64,000 nt of DNA from Glossina fuscipes. Lineage: Eukaryota; Arthropoda; Insecta; Diptera; Glossinidae. Location: NCBI RefSeq assembly GCF_014805625.2, contig NW_023998457.1, positions 3,741,203 through 3,805,202 of the forward strand, written 5' to 3'. Under the pieces are notes generated by a model, which was not told the DNA's origin, ran no database searches, and saw nothing but the letters and a program-made list of their open reading frames with translations. The position numbers and the translations under genes were made by a program. Positions 13,262 through 24,036 of this stretch are shown here, piece after piece (positions within the stretch are counted from its first letter, which is position 1; every line of letters begins with the position of its first letter).

Positions 13262-13335
13262 AGAACTTGAGATTTGATCCCACGATCCACGAATTGTTAG
13301 TCGAAATCCTTAGACTAGTCCACGCCACCCAAGTG
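13262..13335 (-). repeat. tRNA-derived SINE head (or tRNA-like fragment)
   Basis: Minus strand reads GGTGGCGTGGACTAGTCTAA (A-box-like) and then GTGGGATCAAATCTC (B-box-like) at tRNA spacing. No acceptor-stem complementarity was seen, so it is not called a tRNA gene. Confidence 0.5.
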
Positions 13336-13869
13336 AATAATTTTTTTATTATTTCTTCAATTCTCGTCGTGTAATGCATTCCGAATTACCTACGCTGGAC
13401 GAAAGTGTTAAGATGAAATATTTGTTGGTCCACGACAATATCTTTACCCGCAATCTCTTATTTTCTCTCTTTTCCAGCATTTCAACGCACTCACAGTCTG
13501 CTGATACTTACTTTACGATACGCTGTTCGATTGATTTACTTTTGCCTGGCTTTTGACTTTTCCCGAAGCACCAAAGACCGTTTCGGGGACACAGCTCAAT
13601 TGAAGAGATAAAGCCGAATAGAAAGATGACTTTTGTAGACGCTTAATATTAAAAATGAATTTTAAGACACATACGTCGTCAACTTAAGACCTACCCGTTT
13701 AGAAAAGGATTTAAATAAGAGATTCTTATGACTTTTTAATCACACAGTGCTATATAGGTTCAATGATAATTGCTTATGCAGTGTCCTCAGCGGAAGTTAT
13801 TTGGATTAAACAACTGTTTGCATTTATATTTGCATGTAGCTTTTCTTTTTTATGACTAATCACGCAGAC

Positions 13870-14105
13870 AGCTTGTGTTTCCGTCTATGAACGCGATGAT
13901 AGTGAAAGAGAAGAGATTTCGAAAAGACAGACAAGATGTTCTCACAGACTGACAGAGCGTACTTCTCTTCAGTGAGTGTTATCTTTTTACCTACCGATCA
14001 TTTACTACAATCACATGTCAAAGGTAATCAAAGTCGAATCTATCGCACTAGGAATTGAACCGGAGTTGCAGGAATTTGCCACTAAACGTTATATCAAACC
14101 TAATA
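13870..14105 (-). repeat. tRNA-derived SINE copy
   Basis: Minus strand has a B-box CGGTTCAATTCCTAGTGCG near 14,045-14,063. The body toward lower coordinates shares the AGTGTTAT and protein-less pyrimidine-rich parts of the copies at 19.1 and 42.9 kb. A box decayed. Confidence 0.5.
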
Positions 14106-14999
14106 CTTGATAAAGTGAGTGCTCAAGTTTCTTTCTAATGGACAACGAAGAAGATAGTTGAAGCTGCTCTATTGATTTTAGAGAAATCTGGCGCTAAGAG
14201 GTATTGCTTATTGGACAAAATACTATTGATTAGATCTTGCCATATGCGGCTTTCGAATGCCGGTTTCCTACTTAAGCGATAGCGTAAGGCGAGCCTATCA
14301 AAATAAGTAAATAGTTATAAGCAGTCATCAAGGCAACTTTGCTCTGGAATAAATATGGGGTAGCACGTTATGAAATGTTGAAAACACAGCTGACTATGAT
14401 GTCGTTTCAAACAAGGTAAACTATTAATCATTTTTATATAAAAAACTTTAAGAAAATAAAGCTCTTTGTTATTTGCATAAGCACTTATCATTCACTCTGC
14501 ACAATAAATCTCAATTGTAAACGATTTTGCAGCATTTTAAAGATAGTTGTATAAACTAAAAATAAGTCAATGAATCTATGAGTGCCCGCTCGTTAATGGC
14601 ATTATACGAATCTAATATAATTTATTTGACATTTTAGCGCGATTTGACAGCGCTTGTTGTTGTTAGTTCAAGCTTGTATTTGCTTGCTACACGTAGGTCT
14701 AGGTGAATATATCCGTCCATCATACCTTGTAGCAGATTTTCAATATTAAGGCGATTCAGGAAAAAAATAATCGCGGTTCTCTTACTAAAACAATCAGGTA
14801 TTCTCATAACATAAACCAAAATTTTGACTCAAAACGAATAAAGACTTTGTTATCAATATTTATTGCTTTAGGATTAAGTAAGCTATACTTAGCCTTCTCC
14901 TTGTTTCTTTCTTATTACGAAATAAAAGCGAATGCTCTAAAAAAATAAAACAAATAATGAAACTGATTTAATAATATCTACGCCTCCATATGGAAAACG

Positions 15000-15335
15000 C
15001 ATCAGATCTCGATTGGTATCAAAAACATTTAATTTCAGCATGGGTTCTTCGAGTCCATTTGGTTAAAAATTCGTGTTCCACAACTACCGTACTCACCTAA
15101 TTTAGACCCATGCGATTTCTGACTATTTCCTAAATTCAAAAAACCGCTCCGGAGACAACATTTTGACTCGATTGAAGAGATATAACCAGAAACGCAGTGT
15201 GTTGTCAAAGCCATTCCGGAAATCGACTATAACAACCGTTTTTAAGGATTGGAGAAAACTTTGGGATAAGTGTATAGTATCCGAGCCGAAGTACTTTGAA
15301 GGCGACGAGATAGATTTGGAATAATAAATTAGTTG
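15000..15335 (+). pseudogene. mariner transposase relic, C-terminal part
   Basis: One frame reads VPQLPYSPNLDPCDF at 15,074-15,118, the diagnostic mariner YSPDLAPxD box carrying the third catalytic acid. A stop (TGA) follows at once. Further conserved parts follow (KKPLRRQHFDSIEEI, then AIPEIDYNNRF and a FEGDEIDLE-like end) with stops and small shifts. The N-terminal and central parts are not seen. Inactive fossil. Confidence 0.8.
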
Positions 15336-16912
15336 GATTCAAAAAAGGTACAGGTAAATTGGTCTTAATTTTTGATCCCAATAGTAAATATTTTCTTACG
15401 ATTCCAGGCGAGTGAAGTTGAAAAGCCAGTTAAATCGATTTTTGTGGTCTTTCCACATCGTACAAAGAACTTTCTTTATATAGACGATAAGATGTAGGAC
15501 GAATGATTGCTCTTCTTACCGGAAATACATAAGCCATAAGTGGAAGGTATTTGAAAAATTCGTCTTAAACCGCATATAATTTCTCTTTTGTACAATTTGA
15601 AGCTATTCACATACGTGTGTAAATATTTACATATTCCCTATAACTTCATTACTATTCGTTCTTTATTATCTTTGTTGATTTAAAAGAAAAAAAAAAAAAA
15701 AAAAAAAAAGAAGCAATGAAAATTTTACATTTATTGTACGTACGTATAGGAAAGCCGTTGTTATATGCATAACTACATACGTGTGGAATAATAATATTGC
15801 ACTTCATCGTCATTGTATTTTGATATGACATTAAAAACAAGCCGCAATTTATGAAGAGAGCTTCATATATAATTTGAAATTTCAAGAAGAAAATGTCACA
15901 ACAGTTTTCGATTACCATACATACAATACATATTTCACATTTCATAGCATAAGTTATGGCTGATCAATTAAAATAAAATGAAATACAATTTTAAGCGAGA
16001 AAACAAAGGAAAAATGATATGTTTTCCTTACGATCGCTTAATTCTTCGTTGATTACGAATCACTTCTCCGATATATTTCGTTTTAATGACTACAATTTTA
16101 TTTATCTACTTATCGCTGAGGATTTGAATGAAATATTATTTTATTTTTTTTTTAAATTATTTTCAAAGAAGAGATTAAGGCTTTGAAGCTTTGATTTAAA
16201 TATATAGCAAGCTTCATTGCATTATCTTACGTTTTGAAAACTCCATCAGAACGGCATAATTCAAGCGATTAAGAGTTGTAAGCGCGTTTGCATATATGGA
16301 ATAACAAAATTAGTGTAATGTACGCTCTTCGATAAGAAATGTAAATAAAATTATCTTTAGTTGCACATTGGAAGTTTCAATAGTACACTTATCATATCAC
16401 TCAATAAGTCTCTGTTCTAACTCAGCGTTAGAATGCAGCATCCATTTATAATGTTATACGATGTTTACTCTTTTCAAGATAGTTGATGAACATTACGCCG
16501 TCCGTCTCCTAAAAAGCAGACGCAGCGTAACGTTGCCAGTCGTCTTTTGTCTTTTTGTTTACTTCGAACGGTTTCCGTCTTCTCGGGTGATTGGCGGTGT
16601 CACGTATGGCATGTAAAAATGCTTTTTATTTCGTCTAAGCAGGTCGAACATCTTTTTGTTTTTGGTCAAAAGTGGGTAAAAGCGGTAACCACTTTGAAAG
16701 GAACTTTGTCATGCTTAAACGGGCCATACAAAATGGTGAAGGGGAATGGTTTTTGATATCTTCAGAATGTCAGCTATCTCACGAAGTTTCGCTGTTGTGC
16801 TCTTTTCTTATCTTTTGTAAACCAATTGTTGAATTCGGCTTTTTTTATCAGAAAGCAACAGAGTTTGCATTGCTTGGAAAATAAAGCCGCCGTAACCTGT
16901 GAACTAATTGTC
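15336..16912. other. intronic stretch, nothing recognised
   Basis: AT-rich with an A tract at about 15,686-15,709. Short open frames at 16.5-16.9 kb have no family resemblance. Confidence 0.4.
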
Positions 16913-17045
16913 AGAATGTCATGAAATTTTGATACCTATCGTTTGAAGTTTGGTGCTTTTCAGAAAGCATATGGGTATGTGAATCGCGCTGCCATATAAT
17001 TACCAGATCGGAGACTTATTGAGTAATGTGTTACATACACATAAA
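16913..17045 (+). repeat. dispersed repeat family D, copy 2
   Basis: Partner of bases 1-140: TGTCATGAAATT at the start, GCTGCCATAT in the middle and GACTTATTGAGTAATGTG at the end. Here it is followed directly by unrelated AT-rich DNA and then a family A copy. Confidence 0.7.
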
Positions 17046-17104
17046 AAAATTAGCATAATTTTTTTGCTTTCGTAATATGTATTATAAATAACACCAACGT
17101 ATAC

Positions 17105-17480
17105 CTTATATACCCTTTAAGTGGCTTCTCAAAATGGGATTCAGAAGTTGCCCCAGCGGGTGTAAATTTTCCATACCATTTTAGAATGCCAAAATACTAT
17201 TACTTAGCCATTTTTGTGGAGAAATTTTGAAAATTGCAATTTTTTTCCATACAACGACTTTCCAGAATAGAGCGTTGTATGGGGAGTGGTCGAGAAAGTA
17301 GACCGACTTGGGCCAAAACACTTCACTGCACCGAATTTCATTAAAATATCTGAAAAACCTGTAGCTTGACCACAAATTTACATGGACAGACATTAGACGG
17401 ACAGATGGAACATTACAGGGTATAATAGAAGGTGGATCTATCTTAAGCCCTTCTGCGTGTTACATACGTTTAGTGCAGAC
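17105..17480 (-). repeat. family A copy, minus orientation
   Basis: Contains GGGGAGTGGTCGAGAAAGTA, GGACAGACATTAGACGGACA, and GTGGATCTATCTTAAGCCC followed by CTTCTGCGTGTTACATACG, all in reverse-complement order. One of the best-preserved copies. Confidence 0.85.
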
Positions 17481-17499
17481 GAACGAAGAAGGCGATCAT

Positions 17500-19130
17500 T
17501 CCTCTAAATAATGGTCTCAAATTAATTGTCATTTTCAAATCTGCTCACACTACACTTTAATCTTAATCACGAGGCCGAGACCATACATGCGTAAAGTTTA
17601 AGCATATAGTAAAACAAGATCAAACATGCACCCCTAATTATCGGAAAACTACTTTTTGTATGTGGATAAGTTCGAACACGTAATTACGGTTTTGAATTTG
17701 GATTATCATCAATGAAATGCTGCCAAGATGTGTAATAATATCTATAAATACCAGGCAATATATGTATATATTATGATCTATCCGATACAAATACAATTAG
17801 ACACTATAGAGACGAAGAAGTTAAAGTCAAATCGGGTAAAATTCCTTTTTTTTGCTTTCTTTTAAGGGTATATCGGAAGAAAGCTCTTAACTAGTCCTAG
17901 GATCGCGCAATCTACCAAACTCTATCTCTTCAACAATTAAAAAAAAGATAAGAAATGATATAAAATTTTTATTTTCTCTCCGAAAACATATGAAGAACTN
18001 NNNNNNNNNTTAAGTCTATCATCCTTAGCCAAATTTGATGGAAATGTTTATTAAAACACTTCCTCTTACGACGACGACAAGAGTATCAAGATTAATGGCA
18101 ATAACATTGGAAACAGTTTGCCAGTACTTAATAAAAGAGGACTAGAAGGAAACTTTTATAATATTTTACAGTCAAAAAGATAATAAATGGTTCATGAAAT
18201 GTTGACTAAAAAAATCAAACATTTACGTTAACAAATTAAAAAAAAAAAAAATGTTCTTTTGTATTCAAAAATTTATTGTATTTGCAGTGCTGCCCTATAG
18301 TTAATGCTTAAAAACATTAAGTTTATATTCATCATTGTTCCAATAAAAGAAATTATTCTAAGTTCGAACTCCTTATAACCAAAGCAAACTGAAGGCCGTA
18401 ACATTTATGTTCTGATTATAAACTGTTGTAAAAAATATTGAGCATCCGTTTTTTATTTATGTTAAGAGCTTGCGCATTAAATAAGCGAACTTTAGTTGAA
18501 GAGAATGTAAAAAAGAGATATTTTGACATTTGGCATAAGAGAGAGAAAGGCAACTTAACACTGAAAGAAATAACACAGAATTAAATTGATATTAAACAAT
18601 AATTTTAAGCATACTTTTCTGCTTAATTTCTAAATAATTTTATTGCCTGCTTTTAGATGTTGGTTTGAAATAAAGTCTGTTTTTCATTTTATATTTCATA
18701 ATAAATATTTAAGCGAGACATGATAAAATATTTAATTGACTGGAACTAACGAATAAATAAAACAAATAAGCGATCCGAAATAATGGTACAAAAAGTTTGT
18801 TCGTCCGTTGTCCGTTTGTCCGTAAGAATTATGGACGTGGCTAATCTGATTTTTTATCTACCAAGCGAGCATGTCCGATATATGAAATGTTTTTAAAGGA
18901 AGGAAGTAGATGCATCGAATACCATTTAAAGGACTTATATTTTTAAATGACATGAATAGGAGAATCGCTGCAAACGTATCTGTTCGCCTGCTCGTCGATT
19001 GGAACTGGTGTTAGAATCTTTATATTGGTTCTAATATTCAATAAAATAGAATTTCATACTGATTAAAATAGAATTTTTTTAATCCAGGAAATAACTCCAG
19101 CGATATACCTTATTGGTGTTACTTGGTGGT
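17500..19130. other. intronic stretch around the N gap
   Basis: Contains the 10-N gap, A/T runs and a GTTCGTCCGTTGTCCGTTTG piece at about 18,797, a short remnant of the dispersed families. No coding signal. Confidence 0.4.
18000..18009. other. assembly gap (10 N)
   Basis: Ten unresolved bases. The flanks do not obviously share sequence, and the true gap size is unknown. It falls inside the long cno intron, so missing exons could in principle be hidden here. Confidence 0.98.
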
Positions 19131-19134
19131 GATC

Positions 19135-19335
19135 AGAAATGAATGAAGAAAAGGAAAGAGGCAGGGAGACAGCCACAGCCCAGTGAACGTGTGCCCATTT
19201 GATAAGTGTTACTTACTGAGCATTCACTATAGCTTTGATCAAAGCAAATTCTACCGCACTGAGACTTGAACTCGCAAGCAACTGATTTAATAGTCGAGAG
19301 TCCTCCTTACTTCACTACTCTCGCGGATAGGATTA
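19135..19335 (-). repeat. tRNA-derived SINE copy
   Basis: Minus strand head has GCGAGTTCAAGTCTCAGTGC (B-box-like) about 45 bp after a degraded A box, then a body sharing AAGTAACACTTATCAAATGG with the copies at 42.9, 60.0 and 60.9 kb. Confidence 0.6.
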
Positions 19336-19424
19336 AACAAGAACTGACAACTACATCCTTTTTTTTCTTAGATTGTAAGTTCGAAACTTTTTTCAGAATG
19401 TTACATTCTCTATAAATCTATAAA

Positions 19425-19745
19425 GCCTATATCACTTGTGATACAAAGGTGTATTATGCCATTACACAGAAGGACTTCAGAAGGACCCATCATTTATTTT
19501 ACCCATCGAGCCAGAATCGGTTTCTGATTTCAATTAAGTGTGTCCGTTCGCATGCCCGATTTGCTGTTTTTATTTAACCCACTACTGGCCACAATTTTTT
19601 GGATATTTGGATAAAATTTTATGCACTGACGTGTTAGTGATAGTAAGGATCGGACCAACTTTTCGACCACTTCCCACATAACGCTTTATTTTGAAACATT
19701 GTTATATGAATAACTGTAGGGCGGAGTAGGGTATAGGGTTTTTAA
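19425..19745 (+). repeat. family A copy (short form)
   Basis: Contains TATCACTTGTGATACAAAGG, ACAGAAGGACTTCAGAAGG, TTTTCGACCACTTCCCACAT and ATGAATAACTGTAGGGCGG in the family order. Its left end is a short palindromic ATCACTTGTGAT. Confidence 0.8.
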
Positions 19746-19749
19746 TTTT

Positions 19750-20544
19750 TTCTATTAGAGTTTTCAGAAAGGAAAAAAGCTCACTTTCGGCTGCAACATT
19801 CGCCCGCATTTTCCAAAATATATATATGCAGTTACCTACAAAATGTTGCCCTGTATAATGAAATGATTATTTAAAATACCTACGATGCGATATCTTCCGA
19901 TTTAGAGAATTTGCGTTCCATCTTACAATTACATAACATACAAATGAAAGGAAATTCGCTCCAAGCTTATTATTACCATCGTTATCAGCATAGTTTACTT
20001 ATGCTAAAGAAATAGATTCCTCAACTAAAGTAAGATGAGCATTGGTACCAAAGACTATTGGCTCTGTTTTTTTCAAAACAGCAAATTGTTAGTCTGCCTT
20101 TTTTAATAAAGTGAAACATTCTCCACCTAGTTGCAGGGTGTGTATAGGATGAATTGTTCTAAATGCGAATTTTCGCAGTAATCTAACTTTCTGTTTTCGT
20201 AATTTACATACAATATAAACATTACTCTATGCAATCTAAGGTGTATCGTTGGTTTAACGTGTTAAGTTTTGCTGAATGTTAAAAAATTCGTCTCAAGCGT
20301 AATAAAAAATACTTTTTTTTTAGGATTATTTAGTCATTATTATTGACAAAACATGAAGCTAATGACATTTAAGTCAATGAAATCTGTTGGCAACACAAAC
20401 ATGCAATGAAAGCAAAATTACATTTTCGTTTAAAGTAGAAAGACATAATTTGCGGTATTCACTTTCAGTTGAGCTCTTATATATATATATATATATCGAT
20501 TAAAACAATTTTTAAAGAAATAAAATAATAAGAAAAGAACTTAC
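19750..20544. other. intron immediately downstream of cno coding exon 5
   Basis: AT-rich with an (AT)n run at about 20,478-20,496. No exon recognised. Confidence 0.5.
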
Positions 20545-20626
20545 CTCGCGAGGTTGGATGATTCATTAATATTGATAAGGGGCATTCATCATCATCCAAT
20601 ATATACTCTGAACCATCGCTATTGAC
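20545..20626 (-). CDS. cno: cno coding exon 5 (RA domain 2 continued); last exon visible
   Basis: 82 nt between a T-rich tract with TTTAG acceptor and a consensus GTAAGT donor. Encodes VNSDGSEYILDDDECPLSIL and then MNHPTSR plus one base (phase 1). In canoe/afadin this acidic DDDE segment is followed by the last strand of RA2 and then the FHA domain. I found no plausible continuation between 1 and 20,544, so the next exon probably lies outside the window. Confidence 0.93.
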
Positions 20627-22807
20627 CTAAAAAAAAAAAAAAAAAAAATTATAAGAAATTAAATGATAAATTAAAAGTAAAATCAAAAATAATTTTTATA
20701 AGATGTTAAAAGATGTCAAACCTGAACTAAACAGTAGTGTAACGGATCCGCTTTCTCTAAACCATATTTCGTTAACATCTCTCTTACTACGGCCTGAGCA
20801 CAATCGCGTATTGATAATAGCAGGGTTTTATAAGGCACATCTTGACATAGGCTTTCACCGTATATTTTTAACGTTCCACCGGTATCTGGTCCACCATCTC
20901 GTGAACGAAATTGTTGTAATTTTTTTTCTAATTTTTGCTGACGCCGTCGACGCATAACTGCCTCAGGATTCGAAATGGAACGAGTAAATGAAGTTTCAGG
21001 TAATTCCGTATAAAGTTTGCCAGCGACTTGATTTTCACCTTCAGCTCCATTGGTATGACCATGTAAACCATTAGTACCGCCTCCCGGTATATGGGAGGGG
21101 CCATTCGATGTCCCATCTGAATTAAGTTTAGCTAATTTATTCTTTTTCTTTTGCTCTTTCTTCTCTCGTTTCGATAATTTTCTCTTAAAATTGATATCAT
21201 TATGTTCAATCGGCTTAAAAGAGAAATATTAGGAAGAAAAAAAAAAGAATATATATATATATGTATATAAATTGAATTAAGTTTCTTACCGTTGTTTTTT
21301 GATCAATATTCTTTAATAAAAATCTACCTTCACGATCATCGATATGCCAATTCAATTGAACTAATAATGGTTTCTCATCCGGATTTAAACGACGCTCTTC
21401 ACCATTCGCATGAACTTCATATAAAGCGTAATTGGGTACGGACAGCATGCGCATGTCTGGACGGAATTTCTCAATAAGCGTATCTTAAAAAAAAAAAAAA
21501 AGTAAGAAAATTAAATTCGGTCGGGATCGAATCTTTTATACCCATCACCGTTATCCTAAAAAAAATAAAAGAAGTAAAAGAACTACATTTCATGCTTTCT
21601 AATACGGAGTGGATGCAGGTGGTGTTGAAAAGCCTAGGTCAAGTCCAAATTGTTTTGCAAATTTGTAGGCGATAATTTCATTTTCGCTTATGGGAGAACA
21701 ACAAAGTTACGCAAACAGACAGATGGACAGACGAATCCGCGGACATGATTAGGTGCGTTTCAAATTTGAAACTGACAAAGAATTTATATACTTTAGGGGA
21801 AGCTTTTTCCTGCGTGTTATCAAGGCGTTGAAGAAAAAATAAAATTTTGATACACTACAATATTGGGTAGGCATGGTCAATATTTTCCCTTTTCCTACAC
21901 AAGTACTACAGCGTCGCCCATAGAATATGTTTTCAAATTTTTGTACATTTATTTCCTACAGTTTATAAGTCATAAGTAAAATTCCCCTTGAAAAACATTG
22001 GTGTTCTTAAGATATGTGGTGCTGTAGGCGTGTCGTTTGACCGATTTGGCCTATTTTCAATACCAATCTGCGCGTAGGAACTACCAATGTTACTGCCAAA
22101 TCTGAAGTTGACAGCTTCATTTTTAAAGCCAGAAATGCTCACAACAGACATTACACAAATGGACAGAAATACAGACGCACAAGCGGACATGATTAAATCG
22201 ATGCTGATGAAGAATATATATATGTACATTGTGGGGTCTCTGATGCTTCCTTTGTGGGCTTTGCAAACGTTTTGACAAAATGAATATACCTCTCATTGTT
22301 CGATGATGGATATAAAAATAGTAAGCAAAATAAGCATAAGAGGCGCACGTAAAAAAATATTGTAATAAAAGATGATTAAAGGCATAAATTATATCTAAAC
22401 ACGTACCAATGACGTCTGTAACAGTAGCATCTGAGGCAACACGTATACATTTGGTGGCAACCTTTTGACCGGCATCTTGAAAATAAAAACGCATAACACC
22501 ATGGAATAGTAGATTCTGAAATGAAATTGAAATTGAAGTGATAATGAATTTCAATTATTTGCATCAAACTTACCTCATCTGGTTCGGAGAGGGCAAACAA
22601 ATCTAAACGATTTGCATTCCATTGTTGTATAACAGAGCGTACAGCTTCACGATCCAACATTTTTCTATCATGGGACATTCCTATCTTCAACGTTGCGATG
22701 TTTTGAATTAACTTTTTCTTATTATTTTTATAATGTTGCTTGTTTTTTTTTTTTTTCTTTTTTTTTAATAAATATTTGCTTTCCGTGTTCAAATGTATGG
22801 ATGCAAT
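20545..22807 (-). CDS. cno: canoe (afadin orthologue), 5' part of gene: start codon and coding exons 1-5
   Basis: Canoe/afadin is the actin-binding scaffold that links adherens junctions to the cytoskeleton and binds Rap1/Ras through two Ras-association (RA) domains. Five exons, 22678-22574, 22515-22407, 21483-21290, 21213-20722 and 20626-20545, join with GT..AG borders and phases 0,1,0,0,1 into 982 nt, giving 327 residues plus one base. RA1 covers about residues 36-135, a Lys/Arg-rich linker follows at about 145-162, a glycine-rich patch at about 178-190, an RRRR-containing segment at about 224-227, and RA2 begins at about 249 (GGTLKIYGESL). From memory of the Drosophila protein, the match is almost residue for residue (start MSHDxKMLDREAVRS). 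The full protein is around 2000 residues, so about one sixth is present. FHA, DIL and PDZ exons are absent from the window on this strand below 20,545. Identity is secure; only the 5' UTR boundary is inferred. Confidence 0.96.
20722..21213 (-). CDS. cno: cno coding exon 4 (basic linker and start of RA domain 2)
   Basis: Largest exon here, 492 nt, 164 residues (137-300). Opens with PIEHNDINFKRKL, then a KREKKEQKKKNK basic run, a Gly/Asn/His-rich low-complexity part, the LYTELPETSFTRSISNPEA segment, an RRRR basic patch, and then the RA2 beginning with GGTLKIYGESL and YKTLLLSIRDCAQ. Ends at CLVQ with donor GTTTGA (a weak donor: GTTTGA rather than GTAAGT), phase 0. Reading through the donor hits a stop almost at once, which supports splicing there. 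Confidence 0.95.
21290..21483 (-). CDS. cno: cno coding exon 3 (RA domain 1, second half)
   Basis: Starts after TTAAG with the remainder of the split Asp codon, then TLIEKFRPDMRMLSV, and ends at DQKTT before GTAAGA (phase 0). Supplies the rest of RA1 including the YALYEVHANGEERRL segment. 194 nt. The acceptor is preceded on the coding strand by an A/T-rich tract dominated by T. The preceding intron (21484-22406, 923 nt) is expanded by a family B repeat. Confidence 0.95.
21484..22406 (-). other. cno intron between coding exons 2 and 3, filled by a family B repeat
   Basis: 923 nt with GTACGT donor and TTAAG acceptor. About 815 nt of it (21,509-22,322) is a family B dispersed element lying in plus orientation, antisense to cno. 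Without the insertion the intron would be roughly 100 nt, like its neighbours of 58, 76 and 95 nt. Confidence 0.85.
21509..22322 (+). repeat. family B copy inside a cno intron, near full length
   Basis: Begins TTCGGTCGGGATCGAATC, followed by TTTTATACCCATCACCG, and ends GTTCGATGATGGATATAAAAA. The last block reversed (TTTTTATATCCATCATCG) mirrors the first, giving imperfect terminal inverted repeats of about 17 bp. Internal ACAGATGGACAG and GGCGTGTCGTTTGACCGATT blocks match the copies at 8.2 and 53.5 kb. Confidence 0.8.
22407..22515 (-). CDS. cno: cno coding exon 2 (RA domain 1, first half)
   Basis: Begins after a TTTCAG acceptor with NLLFHGVMRFYFQ and ends at VTDVI plus one base before GTACGT (phase 1). 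This is the first beta strands and the helix start of RA1, the Rap1/Ras-GTP binding module. The intron to exon 1 is only 58 nt (22516-22573), a typical minimal fly intron. Length 109 nt; joins without frame disruption to exon 3 (split Asp codon G/AT). Confidence 0.95.
22574..22678 (-). CDS. cno: cno coding exon 1 (residues 1-35)
   Basis: Encodes MSHDRKMLDREAV to SEPDE, ending in GAG directly before a GTAAGT donor (intron phase 0). The ATG at 22678-22676 is the first ATG downstream of the predicted acceptor at 22,808, and no other ATG occurs in any frame between 22,679 and 22,807. It also matches the conserved canoe start. The frame stays open further upstream through a Lys-rich stretch, but it has no ATG there, so the shorter start is preferred. 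Confidence 0.95.
22679..22807 (-). other. cno: predicted 5' UTR part of the cno start-codon exon
   Basis: On the minus strand a 30-nt CT-rich tract (22,818-22,849) is followed by AACATTGCAG, a strong 3' splice site ending at 22,808. From there 129 nt without any ATG lead to the cno start codon. This predicts a separate upstream non-coding first exon, as in many fly genes with long first introns. Inference from splice signals only; transcription could instead begin inside this stretch. Confidence 0.55.
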
Positions 22808-22817
22808 CTGCAATGTT

Positions 22818-22849
22818 AGAGAGAGAGAGAGAGACAGAGAGAGAGAGAA
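22818..22849. repeat. (GA)n microsatellite serving as polypyrimidine tract
   Basis: Nearly pure GA run on the plus strand, so CT on the cno strand, ending 8 bases before the predicted CAG acceptor of the start-codon exon. Confidence 0.8.
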
Positions 22850-22859
22850 AGTATAAAAG

Positions 22860-23290
22860 TTATGAATTAGACAAATATATCGCTGATATTTTCAACTCGA
22901 AGAAAAAACATAATTAAAATTTTATTTTACAACATTTACATACATATATGGACATTATAATGCTTATATGCTTTTTTACATAAATATATAAAATATCGTG
23001 CATTCGTATTCAACTTCCGTTTGTCGTGTTTAGCACGCATTATTATTTGTTTTTGTTGTTCTTGTTGGCCCATAAAGCACGCATCGTGCATTTTTAATGT
23101 ACAAGGAATACATCAAGTTTAACGTATGCGGTTTCCCGTTCAAAGTTAATGTATTTTTTTTTGTTTTGTTTTTCTTTTTCGGTGAAAAGAAAACAATTTT
23201 AATTTTAGATTTCATGCATTGGTATATAAAAAATTTTTTTTTTTTTTTTTTTTTTTGTTAATCAGTTTATGAAGATTTACAATTTTTATA
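22860..23290. other. AT-rich stretch upstream of the cno start exon
   Basis: Holds T tracts at about 23,154-23,161 and 23,235-23,256. No coding signal or repeat family recognised. Confidence 0.4.
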
Positions 23291-23299
23291 TGCGTACAC

Positions 23300-23592
23300 G
23301 ACTTGTGCAAGGGTGCAAGGGCATATTAATTTTGTGCGGATGTATGTAACATCCAAAAGAACTTGAGATAGATCGACAATATCACTTTCTACATTAATTT
23401 AAGCATGTCTGTCCGCTTGCCTGTCCAGATTTCTTGTGCTCAACAGAACGATTTTAATGATTTTTGGTACATTGATGTGCTTTTCGGTTCGGATCAAACC
23501 AATTTCCGTATACCCTAGTGTTGTAAAGTCATTATATGAATAACTGTAAATATTTAATAGTGGTCCGTAGTCTACTATGGTGTATTTTTAAT
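23300..23592 (+). repeat. family A copy (partial)
   Basis: GTAACATCCAAAAGAACTTG, GCATGTCTGTCCGCTTGCCT, TTTTCGGTTCGGATC and ATGAATAACTGTAAA followed by AATAGTGGTCCGTAGTCCAC-like end. Confidence 0.75.
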
Positions 23593-24036
23593 TGTTTTCT
23601 TCTTCTTTTCCTTCTTATTCTTTGCTTTCAATTCTAACTATTTGTACTTTTAGCAAATATTTATAATATATATATATATATGTATATATATATTCTATTG
23701 TAAAAAATACTCTTTGGGAAGTAAAATAAGAAATTTTAAAATAACGGAATTGTGTGGTTGTGAGTTAATTAAAATAACTTTAAAATATACTGTTCTTTCA
23801 TTAAAATAAACGCTGTGTATAAATTTCCATAGAAATAAAAGGCATTTCTTTTATATATATATACATATATATACATATACGGCGTTTATACATAACTACG
23901 TGCGAAAATTCCAACAGATGTTCGCAATTGTTTTTCCAACTCGCACAAGTGGTAAATATGTAAAGTACTGCACATTGAGTGAAAGCTGAAATTAATGCTA
24001 AACTTTTAAGGAATTCCTGGCCTATGCGAAAATTAA

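Larger units (their letters stand above)
1..20544 (-). other. long cno intron (downstream side), no coding exon recognised
   Basis: Follows the phase-1 GTAAGT donor of coding exon 5. I looked for the expected RA2 end and FHA-domain continuation on the minus strand and saw none. The stretch holds family A and B copies, a mariner relic, a tandem array with a possible RT motif, SINE heads, minisatellite and simple repeats. It is interpreted as part of a single intron exceeding 20 kb that continues past base 1. A misassembly at the N gap (18,000) cannot be excluded. Confidence 0.6.

Noticed and set aside
22679..22813. Lys-rich N-terminal extension of the canoe frame upstream of its ATG
   Set aside because: The frame is open, but it contains no ATG, comes largely from an A tract, and conserved canoe proteins start at MSHDxKMLD; treated as 5' UTR.
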